The translations under genes were made by a program, and so were the position numbers. This document shows, in pieces, positions 7,815 through 15,430 of a DNA stretch of 22,762 nt. This DNA is from Streptomyces olivaceus (GTDB taxonomy: Bacteria; Actinomycetota; Actinomycetes; Streptomycetales; Streptomycetaceae), in contig NZ_JOFH01000062.1 in the NCBI RefSeq assembly GCF_000721235.1, positions 1 to 22,762 of the forward strand, in the 5' to 3' direction. Position 1 is the first letter of the stretch. Each line of letters starts with the position of its first letter. The notes beneath the pieces were generated by a model that was given only the letters and a program-made list of their open reading frames with translations, was not told the origin of the DNA and searched no databases.

Positions 7815-8822
7815 TCACATCTTCGCCAGGAGGTCGACGGAGAACACGAGCGTCGAGTCCTTCTCGATGCCACTGCCCTCCGGCGGGTTGTCGCCGTACC
7901 CCAGCTCCGGCGGAATCACGACGAGCACCCGGCTGCCGACCTTCTTGCCGGTCAGACCCTGCGCCCACCCCTTGACGACCTGCTGCAGCGAGAACGACGT
8001 CAGCTGCTTCCTGGCATACGTGGAGTCGAACTCCTTGCCGCCGTCCCACACCACGCCCTTGTACTGCACCAGCACACTGTCCTGCGCGCCCACCTCGGCG
8101 CCGTCGCCCTCCAGCACGTACTCGGCGACGAGCTTCTTCGGCGCGTCGCCCTTCGGCACCTCGATGGAGGGGGCCTTGCCGTCCGTGTCCGTCCCCACCT
8201 TCGGCAGCGCGGCGTCCTCCTGCGGGACCTTCTTGCCCTTGGCGCTGCTGTTCGCGTTGAACGTGTCCTGCACGTCGACCACGAACACCAGCGTGTCGTC
8301 GCCCTTGATCCCCGCCTGCTCGTTGCCCTGCTCGCCGTACCCGTAGACGGGCGGCACCGAGAACTGGACGCGGCTGCCGGTCTTCCTGCCCGCGAGCGCG
8401 TACCGCCAGCCGTCGATGATGCTGCCCTGGGCGAGCTGGATGACGATGGGCGTCTTGCGGTCGTAGGAGTTGTCGAAGACCTTCGCGCTCGCCCACACCT
8501 GCCCGAGGTAGTGCGCCGACACGAAGTCGTTCTCCGCGACCGCCCGGCCGCCGCCCGCGACGACCGTCTTCACCGCGAGATCCTTGGACGGGTCCCCGCT
8601 GCCCTTGGCCACCGTCGGCTTCTCACCGAACTTCGTCCCCGCCGTGATCGCCGGCAGCGGACCGTCGACGACCTTCGGCGGCGGCGGCGCCGACGACGAG
8701 GCCGACGCCTCCGGCGACGCGCTGTCGCCGCCGCTGCTCGAACCGGAATCGTCACCGTCGCCGCAGGCGGCGAGCGTGACCAGTCCGGTGGGGACGGCGA
8801 TGAGCAGTGAGCGACGGCGCAC
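7815..8822 (-). CDS. Lipoprotein with two tandem FKBP prolyl isomerase domains
   Basis: This 335-aa exported isomerase has a signal peptide with an RRRS start and a lipobox ending TLAAC with Cys20. A Gly/Ser/Asp/Pro-rich tether follows (about 21-55), so it should be anchored to the outer face of the cell membrane. FKBP domain 1 spans about 80-187 (FDNSYDRKT, IIDGWRYAL, YGYGEQ) and domain 2 about 228-333 (FDSTYARKQ, VVKGWAQGL, LGYGDNPPEG). Both keep the FD and GW core; the first lacks some usual pocket aromatics and may be less active. The GTG start at 8820-8822 puts the signal peptide at the very N-terminus; the frame is open further upstream without support. Extracytoplasmic protein folding is the likely role, and no direct tie to pupylation is visible. 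Confidence 0.9.
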   Translation of the reverse strand: MRRRSLLIAVPTGLVTLAACGDGDDSGSSSGGDSASPEASASSSAPPPPKVVDGPLPAITAGTKFGEKPTVAKGSGDPSKDLAVKTVVAGGGRAVAENDFVSAHYLGQVWASAKVFDNSYDRKTPIVIQLAQGSIIDGWRYALAGRKTGSRVQFSVPPVYGYGEQGNEQAGIKGDDTLVFVVDVQDTFNANSSAKGKKVPQEDAALPKVGTDTDGKAPSIEVPKGDAPKKLVAEYVLEGDGAEVGAQDSVLVQYKGVVWDGGKEFDSTYARKQLTSFSLQQVVKGWAQGLTGKKVGSRVLVVIPPELGYGDNPPEGSGIEKDSTLVFSVDLLAKM

Positions 8823-8892
8823 GGTGGGGGCCTCGTATCGGTGTCGGGTCGGTCCTGATGGCTGGCGTGCGCGCAACTCTACGACGCGAGAA

Positions 8893-8921
8893 GGGCACCG
8901 CACGGCTAACGTACGGTGCCC
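8893..8921 (-). terminator. 12-bp hairpin after pafA
   Basis: GGGCACCGCACG (8893-8904) and CGTACGGTGCCC (8910-8921) form a 12-bp stem with one G-U pair in the minus-strand RNA and a 5-nt loop. It lies about 55 bp past the pafA stop, ahead of the FKBP lipoprotein gene. It is a likely terminator of the MFS-pafA transcript. Confidence 0.7.
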
Positions 8922-8975
8922 GTGTGGCGTTCCGCCCTTCCGTGCGCGAACGCCTGTCTCGTCCCGCCCGCCGCG

Positions 8976-10337
8976 TCACATCCCGGCGATCAGCTTCTCC
9001 ACCCGGTCGTCCACCGAACGGAACGGGTCCTTGCACAACACGGTGCGCTGCGCCTGGTCGTTCAGCTTGAGATGCACCCAGTCGACGGTGAAGTCCCGCC
9101 GCTGCTCCTGCGCCCGCCGGATGAAGTCACCCCGCAGACGGGCCCGAGTCGTCTGCGGCGGCACCGACTTGCCCTCGAAGATCTTCAAGTCGTTGGCGAC
9201 CCGCGCCGCCTGGCCCTTCTTCTCCAGCAGGTAGTACAGACCACGACGACGGTGGATGTCGTGGTAGGCGAGGTCTATCTGCGCGACCCGCGGATGCGAC
9301 ATCGTCATGTTGTGCTTCGCCCGGTACCGCTCGAGCAGCTTGTACTTCATGACCCAGTCGATCTCGGTGTCGATCCGGTCGAGGTCCTCCTCCTCGATCG
9401 CCTCCAGCGTGCGGCCCCACAGCTCCAGCACCCGCTCCACCGTCCCGGTGCGGATGCCTCGGCGGTCCACGAAGTCCACGGCCTTCTCGTAGTACTCCCG
9501 CTGCACCTCCAGCGCGGACGCCTCCCGGCCACTGGCCAGACGCACCTTGCGCCGCCCCGTGATGTCGTGACTGACCTCGCGGATCGCCCGGATCGGGTTC
9601 TCCAGCGTCAGGTCCCGCATCACCGTGCCCGCCTCGATCATGCGCAGCACCAGGTCGGTCGCACCGACCTTGAGCAGCATCGTCGTCTCCGACATGTTCG
9701 AGTCGCCCACGATCACGTGCAGCCGCCGATAGCGCTCGGCGTCCGCGTGCGGCTCGTCCCGCGTGTTGATGATCGGCCGGGAACGCGTCGTCGCCGACGA
9801 CACGCCCTCCCAGATGTGCTCGGCCCGCTGACTGACGCAGTACACCGCACCGCGCGGCGTCTGCAGCACCTTGCCGGCACCGCAGAGCAACTGCCTCGTC
9901 ACCAGGAACGGAATCAGGATGTCCGCCAGCCGCGAGAACTCCCCGTGCCGCGCCACCAGATAATTCTCGTGGCAGCCGTACGAGTTGCCCGCGGAGTCGG
10001 TGTTGTTCTTGAAGAGGTAGACGTCGCCCGCGATCCCCTCCTCGTGCAGGCGTCGTTCGGCGTCCACCAGGAGTCCCTCGAGAATGCGCTCGCCCGCCTT
10101 GTCGTGGGTGACGAGCTCAGTCACATTGTCACATTCGGGTGTCGCGTACTCCGGATGCGATCCCACGTCGAGATACAGGCGGGCACCGTTGCGCAGAAAG
10201 ACATTGCTGCTGCGGCCCCATGACACGACACGGCGGAAGAGGTACCGCGCCACCTCGTCAGGCGACAGGCGGCGCTGTCCCCTGAACGTGCACGTGACGC
10301 CGTACTCGTTCTCCAGCCCGAAAATGCGGCGGTCCAT
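8976..10337 (-). CDS. pafA: Pup--protein ligase PafA
   Basis: This 453-aa ligase uses ATP to activate the C-terminal Glu of Pup and joins it to substrate lysines. It is a member of the carboxylate-amine ligase (glutamine synthetase-like) fold. The protein starts [13 protein letters not shown], with Glu9 of the nucleotide/metal site. It carries Asp57 (in [17 protein letters not shown]), matching the catalytic aspartate of the mycobacterial enzyme. Further conserved blocks are [20 protein letters not shown] and [13 protein letters not shown]. There is no Dop-type inserted loop before the Asp, which separates it from the dop gene at 15431-16942. Length is typical. The ATG at 10335-10337 lies only 9 bp after the stop of the MFS gene, so pafA appears to be the second gene of that transcript, well apart from pup and dop. 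Confidence 0.97.
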   Translation of the reverse strand: MDRRIFGLENEYGVTCTFRGQRRLSPDEVARYLFRRVVSWGRSSNVFLRNGARLYLDVGSHPEYATPECDNVTELVTHDKAGERILEGLLVDAERRLHEEGIAGDVYLFKNNTDSAGNSYGCHENYLVARHGEFSRLADILIPFLVTRQLLCGAGKVLQTPRGAVYCVSQRAEHIWEGVSSATTRSRPIINTRDEPHADAERYRRLHVIVGDSNMSETTMLLKVGATDLVLRMIEAGTVMRDLTLENPIRAIREVSHDITGRRKVRLASGREASALEVQREYYEKAVDFVDRRGIRTGTVERVLELWGRTLEAIEEEDLDRIDTEIDWVMKYKLLERYRAKHNMTMSHPRVAQIDLAYHDIHRRRGLYYLLEKKGQAARVANDLKIFEGKSVPPQTTRARLRGDFIRRAQEQRRDFTVDWVHLKLNDQAQRTVLCKDPFRSVDDRVEKLIAGM

Positions 10338-10346
10338 GACTGAACA

Positions 10347-11606
10347 TTACGCCTGATGACCCGAACTGAAACGGGGTTCGACGGCACGGTTTGGATCATT
10401 TTCCGATGAAGCCGCAACCACCGCACCCCACGCGGGAGCTGCGAGGACCCGCCCGGTACACGCCAGCACGAGCAGCGACACGCACCCCGCCGCCCCCGGC
10501 AACGCGAAGCCCCACAAGGCCCCACCGTGCTCCACCACGGGCCCCGCAAGGCCCGTACCCACCGACGCACCCACCGTGAAAGTCGTCACCAGCCACGAGA
10601 ACGCCTCCGTCACCGTCCCCCGCGGCGCGTGCACATCCACCAGAACGAACGCACACGCGATGCACGGCGCCAGGAACACCCCCGCCACAACCGCGAGCAG
10701 CACCATGCCCACCGCACCCGGCATCAGCATCAACGGCAGATAGCACACCGCCAACGCGGCCACCAGCACCCGCAGCCGCCGCGCCGGCTCCCCCGCCCAC
10801 TGCCGCGCCCCGTACACCGCTCCCCCCACCAGCGCACCCAGCCCCAGAGCCGCCATCAGCCACCCGTACACCGCATCACCACCGTGCTCGTCCGCATACG
10901 GCACGGAAGCCACCGTGATGGACCCCAGCGCCATCCCCACGAACAGGAACGCCCCCAGCAGCGCAAGCAGCCCACCCGAACGCAACGCACCCAGCCAGTG
11001 CGCCTCACGCGGCGCCGACCGCCACGCACGCGACGGCGGCGACACCACCACCGACAGCGCACCCAGCACCCCCAACACGTTCAGCACCAGCAACGCGGCC
11101 TGCGGCGACCACACCGACACGCACACCGTCACCAGCAGCGGCCCCACCGTGAACATCACCTCCTGCGCCACGGCGTCCATCGCGTACGCCGTGTGCACCC
11201 TGTCCTCCCCGCGCAGCACGCCCGGCCACAGCGCCCGCAGCCCGCCCTCCAACGGCGGCGTGAGCAACCCCGCGGCCCCCACCGCCAGGTACGCGACGAC
11301 GGCCGTCCCGGTCCCCGCGAACGCGAACCCCGCCATCGCCGACGCCGACAACACCGCGGCCGGCAACTGCACACGCGGCTGCCCGTACAGATCCACCAAC
11401 CGCCCCAGCACCGGCTGCCCCACCGCGTTCGCCACGCCGTAGACCGCCGCCAGCGCACCCGCGAGGCTGTACGAACCGCCCTCCGCCCGCACGAACAGCA
11501 CGATCGCGATCGGCGCCGTCGCGTTGGGCAACCGCCCCACGAGCGTGCCGGCCAGCAACCGCACGGCATGCCGCGCTCGAAGAACCTCCAGGTACCCGGA
11601 ACCCAC
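10347..11606 (-). CDS. Major facilitator superfamily transporter
   Basis: This 419-aa integral membrane protein has about 12 hydrophobic segments and MFS features such as the loop GRLVDLYGQPR after the second helix. It is probably a proton-driven exporter or sugar/drug transporter; the substrate cannot be read from sequence. The GTG start (11604-11606) has a strong GGGGAGG ribosome site. It is divergent from a LacI-family regulator across 53 bp, the usual layout for a transporter under local control, and pafA follows 9 bp downstream. Codons end mostly in G here, so the plus strand is strikingly C-rich (11041-11100: 30 C to 11 G by hand count). The C-terminal 20 residues are hydrophilic. Confidence 0.88.
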   Translation of the reverse strand: MGSGYLEVLRARHAVRLLAGTLVGRLPNATAPIAIVLFVRAEGGSYSLAGALAAVYGVANAVGQPVLGRLVDLYGQPRVQLPAAVLSASAMAGFAFAGTGTAVVAYLAVGAAGLLTPPLEGGLRALWPGVLRGEDRVHTAYAMDAVAQEVMFTVGPLLVTVCVSVWSPQAALLVLNVLGVLGALSVVVSPPSRAWRSAPREAHWLGALRSGGLLALLGAFLFVGMALGSITVASVPYADEHGGDAVYGWLMAALGLGALVGGAVYGARQWAGEPARRLRVLVAALAVCYLPLMLMPGAVGMVLLAVVAGVFLAPCIACAFVLVDVHAPRGTVTEAFSWLVTTFTVGASVGTGLAGPVVEHGGALWGFALPGAAGCVSLLVLACTGRVLAAPAWGAVVAASSENDPNRAVEPRFSSGHQA

Positions 11607-11628
11607 CGCGCCTCCCCTGCTCTCAAGT

Positions 11629-11659
11629 GTTACGTATAACTACCTCGGTCATACGTACC
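11629..11659. promoter_or_regulatory. Inverted repeat in lacI/MFS gap, probable LacI-type operator
   Basis: GTTACGTATAAC (11629-11640) and GTCATACGTACC (11648-11659) form an inverted repeat with two mismatches; the inner TACGTAT (11631-11637) and ATACGTA (11651-11657) match perfectly. It fills most of the 53-bp gap between the divergent lacI-type and MFS genes. This suggests a binding site for the adjacent regulator acting on both promoters. It is one of the few AT-rich spots nearby, so a core promoter may overlap it. Confidence 0.6.
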
Positions 11660-12712
11660 ATGTCGCCAGTCCACGAGTCCAGACGAAAGCGCAGGCGAAC
11701 GGTGGCACACGGCAGCACCCGCCCCACCAGCAGAGACGTCGCCCAAGCAGCCGGCGTCTCCCAGGCAGCCGTCTCCCTCGTCCTCGGCGACAAATGGCGC
11801 GGCCGCGTCTCCGCACCCACCGCCCAACGCGTCCGCGAAGCCGCACACGAACTCGGCTACCGCCCCAACCTCGCCGCCCGCAACCTCCGCCTCGGCCGCA
11901 CCCGCACCGTCCTGCTCGTCGTCCCCGCCCTCACCACCGAATTCTTCGCCGAGGTCTACACCGGCGCCGCACGCGTCGCCGCCCAACACGGCTTCGGAGT
12001 CGTCCTCTACCCCTCACCCGAAGGCGTCGGACCCGCCCGCGACCCCTTCGCCTCCGCACAGGCCGCCCTCGACGGCATCATCGCCTCCTCCATGGCCGCC
12101 GACGCCCTCACCGCCATCCGGGGCGACCACCTCCCCCTCGTCATGCTCGACAGCGACCCCGAAGGCAGCCACGGCGCCACCACCGTCAACCTCGACATCG
12201 CCGACGGCATCCGCCAAGTCACCGACCACCTGCTCACCCTGGGCCACCGCCGCTTCCTCCACCTCGCCGCCGACATCCCCTCCTGGACCTTCGACGTACG
12301 CGCCCGCGCACTGGCCACACGGCTGACCGCCACCCCCGGCACCGACCTCCGCACCGTCAGCGCCCCCATCTCCATCGACGCCGCCCGCACCGCCACCGAA
12401 GCCGCCCTCACCGCCCCCGGCCCCAGACCCACCGCACTCGTCTGCGACGACGACAAACTCGCCGCCGGCGCCTACAAGGCCGCCCGCCGAGCCGGCCTCC
12501 GCATCCCCGACGACCTCTCCGTCACCGGCCTCGACGACCTCGGCCTCGCCACCGCCATCGACCCCGAACTCACCACCGTCCGCCTCGACGCCGAAGCCTT
12601 CGGCGAACGCGGCATGCGCGCACTCCTCGCCGTACTGGAAGGGCAGGCCCCCGAAAAAGGGGACCTGCCCGTGAACCTGGTCGTACGAGGGTCGACGGCG
12701 CCGCCACGATGA
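11660..12712 (+). CDS. LacI-family transcriptional regulator
   Basis: This 350-aa regulator has an N-terminal LacI helix-turn-helix (SRDVAQAAGVSQAAVSLVLG) and a hinge region RVREAAHELGYRPNLAARNL. A periplasmic-binding-protein-like effector domain follows (about 70-345), ending with the family's DDLSVTGLDDLGLATAIDP and LTTVRLD blocks. Start ATG 11660 directly abuts the inverted repeat and has no clear ribosome site. GTG 11702 (VAHGSTRPTS) has a weak AGG ahead and would give 336 aa, closer to typical LacI spacing. It is divergent from the MFS gene and converges with prcA, 24 bp apart. It probably controls the transporter, and through it possibly pafA. Third codon positions are nearly all C, giving a strong C skew. 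The effector, likely a sugar or small metabolite, is unknown. Confidence 0.9.
   Translation: MSPVHESRRKRRRTVAHGSTRPTSRDVAQAAGVSQAAVSLVLGDKWRGRVSAPTAQRVREAAHELGYRPNLAARNLRLGRTRTVLLVVPALTTEFFAEVYTGAARVAAQHGFGVVLYPSPEGVGPARDPFASAQAALDGIIASSMAADALTAIRGDHLPLVMLDSDPEGSHGATTVNLDIADGIRQVTDHLLTLGHRRFLHLAADIPSWTFDVRARALATRLTATPGTDLRTVSAPISIDAARTATEAALTAPGPRPTALVCDDDKLAAGAYKAARRAGLRIPDDLSVTGLDDLGLATAIDPELTTVRLDAEAFGERGMRALLAVLEGQAPEKGDLPVNLVVRGSTAPPR
12641..12670 (-). terminator. Hairpin inside lacI 3' end, likely prcBA terminator
   Basis: GGGCAGG (12641-12647) pairs with CCTGCCC (12664-12670), and CCCC (12648-12651) pairs with GGGG (12659-12662), leaving a 7-nt loop with an A run and one bulged A. It lies within the lacI-type coding sequence and 66 bp beyond the prcA stop on the minus strand. 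In the minus-strand RNA the loop is U-rich and TTCC follows the stem. I read it as a terminator for the proteasome core transcript embedded in the convergent gene. Confidence 0.55.
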
Positions 12713-12736
12713 ACGGCACCACAGCCCGCCGCCGCC

Positions 12737-13516
12737 CTACTCCTCGTCCGCCCCGGACTCCCCCGCCTCGGACTCGCCCGCACCGGACTCGCCCGCCGAC
12801 GACTCGCCCGCGCCCGCACCCGCCTCCAGCAGCCGCGACAACTGACCGCCCACGATCCGCTTGAACTTCCGCTGCTGCGGACGCGTACGGTCCAGCACCG
12901 CGACCTCCAGCCGCTCCGCCGGAATCTCCCGCTCCCCGCCATTCGTGTCACGCGACAGCGCCTGCACCGCCAACCGCAGCGCCTCCGCCAACGTCATGTC
13001 GTCACGGTGCCGCTGATCCAGATACCCGCTGATCTGCTCCGCGTTCCCCCCGACCGCGACCGAGCCGTGCTCGTCCACGATCGAACCGTCATGCGGCAAC
13101 CGGTAGATCTGATCCTGCTCCGTACTCTCACCGACCTCCGCGACGACCAACTCCACCTCGTACGGCTTCTCGGCCTGACTGGAGAAGATCGTGCCCAGCG
13201 TCTGCGCGTACACGTTCGCCAGACCCCGCGCCGTCACATCGTCACGGTCGTAGGTGTAACCCCGCAGATCGGCATAACGCACCCCGCCGATCCGCAGATT
13301 CTCGTACTCGTTGTACTTACCGGCGGCCGCAAAACCGATCCGGTCATAGATCTCACTGAACTTGTGCAGCGCACGGGACGGATTCTCACCGACGAACACG
13401 ATGCCGTCGGCGAACTGCAGCACCACCAGGCTGCGACCACGCGCGATGCCCTTCCGGGCATACTCCGCCCGGTCCGCCATCGCCTGCTGAGGAGAAACAT
13501 AGAACGGCGTCGACAC
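12737..13516 (-). CDS. prcA: 20S proteasome alpha subunit PrcA
   Basis: This 259-aa non-catalytic subunit forms the two outer rings of the 20S proteasome and the gated entry that docks Arc/Mpa. The N-terminus [24 protein letters not shown] is the alpha-type gating and H0-helix region. The Ntn-hydrolase fold follows ([59 protein letters not shown]). The GTG start is at 13514-13516, 63 bp after prcB. The last ~28 residues are an acidic, disordered tail with four imperfect Ser-X-Ala-Gly-Glu repeats (239-258), ending DEE. The gene is the last of the pup-nuclease-prcB-prcA run and ends 24 bp from the convergent regulator. Confidence 0.97.
   Translation of the reverse strand: MSTPFYVSPQQAMADRAEYARKGIARGRSLVVLQFADGIVFVGENPSRALHKFSEIYDRIGFAAAGKYNEYENLRIGGVRYADLRGYTYDRDDVTARGLANVYAQTLGTIFSSQAEKPYEVELVVAEVGESTEQDQIYRLPHDGSIVDEHGSVAVGGNAEQISGYLDQRHRDDMTLAEALRLAVQALSRDTNGGEREIPAERLEVAVLDRTRPQQRKFKRIVGGQLSRLLEAGAGAGESSAGESGAGESEAGESGADEE
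12743..12802 (-). repeat. Four 15-bp imperfect tandem repeats in prcA 3' end
   Basis: The prcA codons 239-258 are four units of 15 bp encoding [15 protein letters not shown] and SGADE. They make the acidic low-complexity tail. Such in-frame repeats often vary in number between strains. Confidence 0.75.
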
Positions 13517-13579
13517 CGGTTATCCGTCCCTTTCTGTCGAAATCACTGGACCACCTGACAACACGAAGACCGCACCCGC

Positions 13580-14425
13580 CTACAGCAGCGCGGCCCGAGG
13601 ACCGTCCGGCTGCTCCAGCCGCCGCTCCAGCACCGAACGCGCGAGCGCCGAGCACTCGTCCTCGCCCAGCCGGCGGAAACCGTCCTCAGTGATCACAGTG
13701 ATGATCGGATAGATCCGGCGCGCGACATCGGGACCACCGGTCGCCGAGTCGTCGTCAGCCGCGTCGTACAGCGCCTGGACCACCAGGGTCGTCGCCTGCT
13801 CCTCGGTCAGCTCGTCATGGAAGAGCTTCTTCATCGCACCCCGCGCGAAGATCGACCCCGACCCCGTCGTCGCGAAGTTCAACTCCTCCGAACGACCGCC
13901 CGTCACGTCGTACGAGAAAATACGGCCCCTGCCCCGGTCCACGTCATAACCGGCGAACAACGGCACCACGGCCAGCCCCTGCATCGCCATGCCCAGGTTC
14001 GACCGGATCATCGTCGACAACCGGTTCGCCTTGCCCTCCAGGGACAGCTGCGCACCCTCGACCTTCTCGAAGTGCTCCAGCTCCAACTGGAACAGCTTCA
14101 CCATCTCCACGGCCAGACCCGCCGTACCGGCGATGCCCACCGCCGAGTACTCGTCGGCCGGGAAGACCTTCTCGACGTCCCGCTGCGCGATCATGTTCCC
14201 CATGGTCGCCCGCCGGTCACCGGCGAGGACGACACCGCCCGGGAACGTGACCGCCACGATCGTGGTGCCGTGCGGGGCCTCGATGGCACCCTGCACCGGA
14301 GGCAGCTGCCGGTTGCCCGGCAGGATCTCCGGCTGGTGCTCACCGAGGAAGTCCATGAACGAAGACGACCCGGGCGTCAGGAAGGCAGCCGGTAGACGCC
14401 CGGTGCTACGAGTGTTGGCTTCCAC
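13580..14425 (-). CDS. prcB: 20S proteasome beta subunit PrcB (catalytic)
   Basis: This 281-aa precursor of the catalytic subunit starts at GTG 14423-14425, with GGAAGGA upstream. The propeptide is 53 residues and ends APHG. Self-cleavage exposes Thr54 ([11 protein letters not shown]...), the nucleophile. In mature numbering Asp17 (LAGDRRAT) and Lys33 (RDVEK) complete the active site, and the SGS region (TTGSGSIFA) is present. Length and propeptide match actinobacterial PrcB. The first 16 codons overlap the 3' end of the upstream HNH gene by 49 bp in another frame, and the prcB ribosome site lies inside that gene, suggesting coupled translation. A later ATG at M24 has no ribosome site. Confidence 0.97.
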   Translation of the reverse strand: MEANTRSTGRLPAAFLTPGSSSFMDFLGEHQPEILPGNRQLPPVQGAIEAPHGTTIVAVTFPGGVVLAGDRRATMGNMIAQRDVEKVFPADEYSAVGIAGTAGLAVEMVKLFQLELEHFEKVEGAQLSLEGKANRLSTMIRSNLGMAMQGLAVVPLFAGYDVDRGRGRIFSYDVTGGRSEELNFATTGSGSIFARGAMKKLFHDELTEEQATTLVVQALYDAADDDSATGGPDVARRIYPIITVITEDGFRRLGEDECSALARSVLERRLEQPDGPRAALL

Positions 14426-14982
14426 GCGTTTCCTTCCACGTAAGCGGCAGCCCGCCTTATGGCATCGGGCCGATCCTTGAACTGCCCCAGCGCGGCGTTG
14501 CAGCTGAAGCACAGTACGCCACGGACCCTACCCGTCTCGTGACAGTGATCCACATGTGCGGCGGGAGCCGCAAGACAGATGCAGCACGCACCGCCCTGAC
14601 TCGCGACCAGAGCATCGCGTTCCATCTCGGTGATGCCGTACTGACGCTTCAGGTGGCCCGCGCGGCCCTCAACAGCTCGGCAAGCCTTGCAACGGGTCGA
14701 CAGGCCGTCGGAGGCGGTCGCGTTGCGATGCCACTCGCTGTGAGGCTTGACTTCGCCACAGCTCCGACAGAGCTTGTGGCCCGCCGGAACTTCGACCTTC
14801 TCCCGAACGGCCCGCCCCAGGGCCTCCCGGCGGCGCCGGTAGTGTGCAGCGCTGTACTCTGCCACGCACTCCCGGCACCGCACTTGAAGGCCGTCGCGAC
14901 GGTTCTTGTCCCGGGCGAATTGAGCCACGGACAGAGCCCGCTTGCAGCTCGTACACCGCTTTTCGCCCGGCTGTCCCGTCAT
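14377..14982 (-). CDS. Endonuclease VII-like HNH nuclease between pup and prcB
   Basis: This 201-aa protein has three zinc-binding modules. Two CxxC-CxxC units with a shared DGLxxRCxxC pattern look duplicated: Cys10/13/36/39 and Cys72/75/98/101. They are followed by a recombination endonuclease VII domain with Cys133/136, the His-metal core [19 protein letters not shown] (Asp145, His146, His148, Cys158, Cys161, Asn162) and ALGQFKDRP. All key residues are intact. T4 endonuclease VII resolves branched DNA; the target here is unknown. ATG 14980-14982 is chosen because GGGGGA lies 7 nt upstream; GTG 15004-15006 would add 8 residues without a ribosome site. It lies in the same orientation as pup and overlaps prcB by 49 bp, so it is part of the proteasome operon. 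Whether it is a fixed partner or a domesticated selfish nuclease is open. Confidence 0.87.
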   Translation of the reverse strand: MTGQPGEKRCTSCKRALSVAQFARDKNRRDGLQVRCRECVAEYSAAHYRRRREALGRAVREKVEVPAGHKLCRSCGEVKPHSEWHRNATASDGLSTRCKACRAVEGRAGHLKRQYGITEMERDALVASQGGACCICLAAPAAHVDHCHETGRVRGVLCFSCNAALGQFKDRPDAIRRAAAYVEGNAWKPTLVAPGVYRLPS

Positions 14983-15012
14983 CGCACAATCCCCCACTGG
15001 ATTCACTTCGAA

Positions 15013-15042
15013 GGAGAAAAGGCCAAAGCGCCTTTATTCTCC
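15013..15042 (-). terminator. 11-bp hairpin spanning the pup stop codon
   Basis: GGAGA (15013-15017) plus AAAGGC (15018-15023) pair with GCCTTT (15030-15035) and TCTCC (15038-15042), with a 6-nt loop and a 2-nt bulge. The stem includes the last pup codons and its TAA. It lies 31 bp before the nuclease start. There is no U run after it, so it may be a partial terminator, an RNA-processing barrier, or a 3' stabiliser giving more pup than prcBA mRNA. Confidence 0.5.
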
Positions 15043-15252
15043 ACCTTTTTGCACGAAGCTTCGCACGAAATCCTCGGCGTTTTCCTCGAGTACGTCATCG
15101 ATTTCGTCCAGTACGGAGTCCACGTCGTCGTTCAGCTTTTCCTGGCGTTCCTTGAGGTCTTCCGAAGCCTGCGTGTCCTCCGCCTGCTCCTCGACCTCCT
15201 CGGTGGAACGTGTGGCCTTCTGCTGGCCGCCACCGGTGTCCTTGGTCGCCAT
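15034..15252 (-). CDS. pup: Prokaryotic ubiquitin-like protein Pup
   Basis: This 72-aa, highly acidic, largely disordered tag protein is attached to substrate lysines by PafA and recognised by the Arc coiled coils. It starts MATKDTGGGQQKATRSTEEV at ATG 15250-15252, with GGGGTGAGG close upstream. The Arc-binding helical region covers about 21-58. The C-terminus is FVQKGGE, and the last codon reads GAA on the minus strand. The gene therefore encodes the Glu form directly rather than the Gln form that needs deamidation by Dop. It is followed by the nuclease, prcB and prcA in the same direction; dop lies 178 bp upstream. Length is typical of the family. Confidence 0.98.
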   Translation of the reverse strand: MATKDTGGGQQKATRSTEEVEEQAEDTQASEDLKERQEKLNDDVDSVLDEIDDVLEENAEDFVRSFVQKGGE

Positions 15253-15302
15253 AACCCTCACCCCGCTCGGTTCGCCCGACACAGTTGCTCGGTCAAGATC
15301 AG

Positions 15303-15308
15303 ACCCTA
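15303..15308 (-). promoter_or_regulatory. Candidate -10 element for pup
   Basis: TAGGGT on the minus strand lies about 51 bp before the pup start and would place the RNA start near 15296 with a leader of about 44 nt. No good -35 box is seen at 16-18 bp. The same hexamer occurs before arc and before the ferredoxin gene, which makes it worth noting. Confidence 0.28.
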
Positions 15309-15430
15309 CAAGCCGGGTCCGACTTCGGCCCCGTACTCTCCTCAACGTACGGAGACCATCTCCATGATTCCCGGACCCGGGGTTTTCCACCCTGTCCGGC
15401 GGTTTCCTGCCCTGTACCCGCTCGGTCCGT

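Noticed and set aside
14377..14982. The HNH gene as a disruptive insertion that breaks the pup-prcB operon
   Set aside because: Orientation, spacing and the 49-bp coupled overlap with an intact prcB, whose propeptide length is normal, fit an integrated operon gene; no terminal repeats or target duplication were seen.
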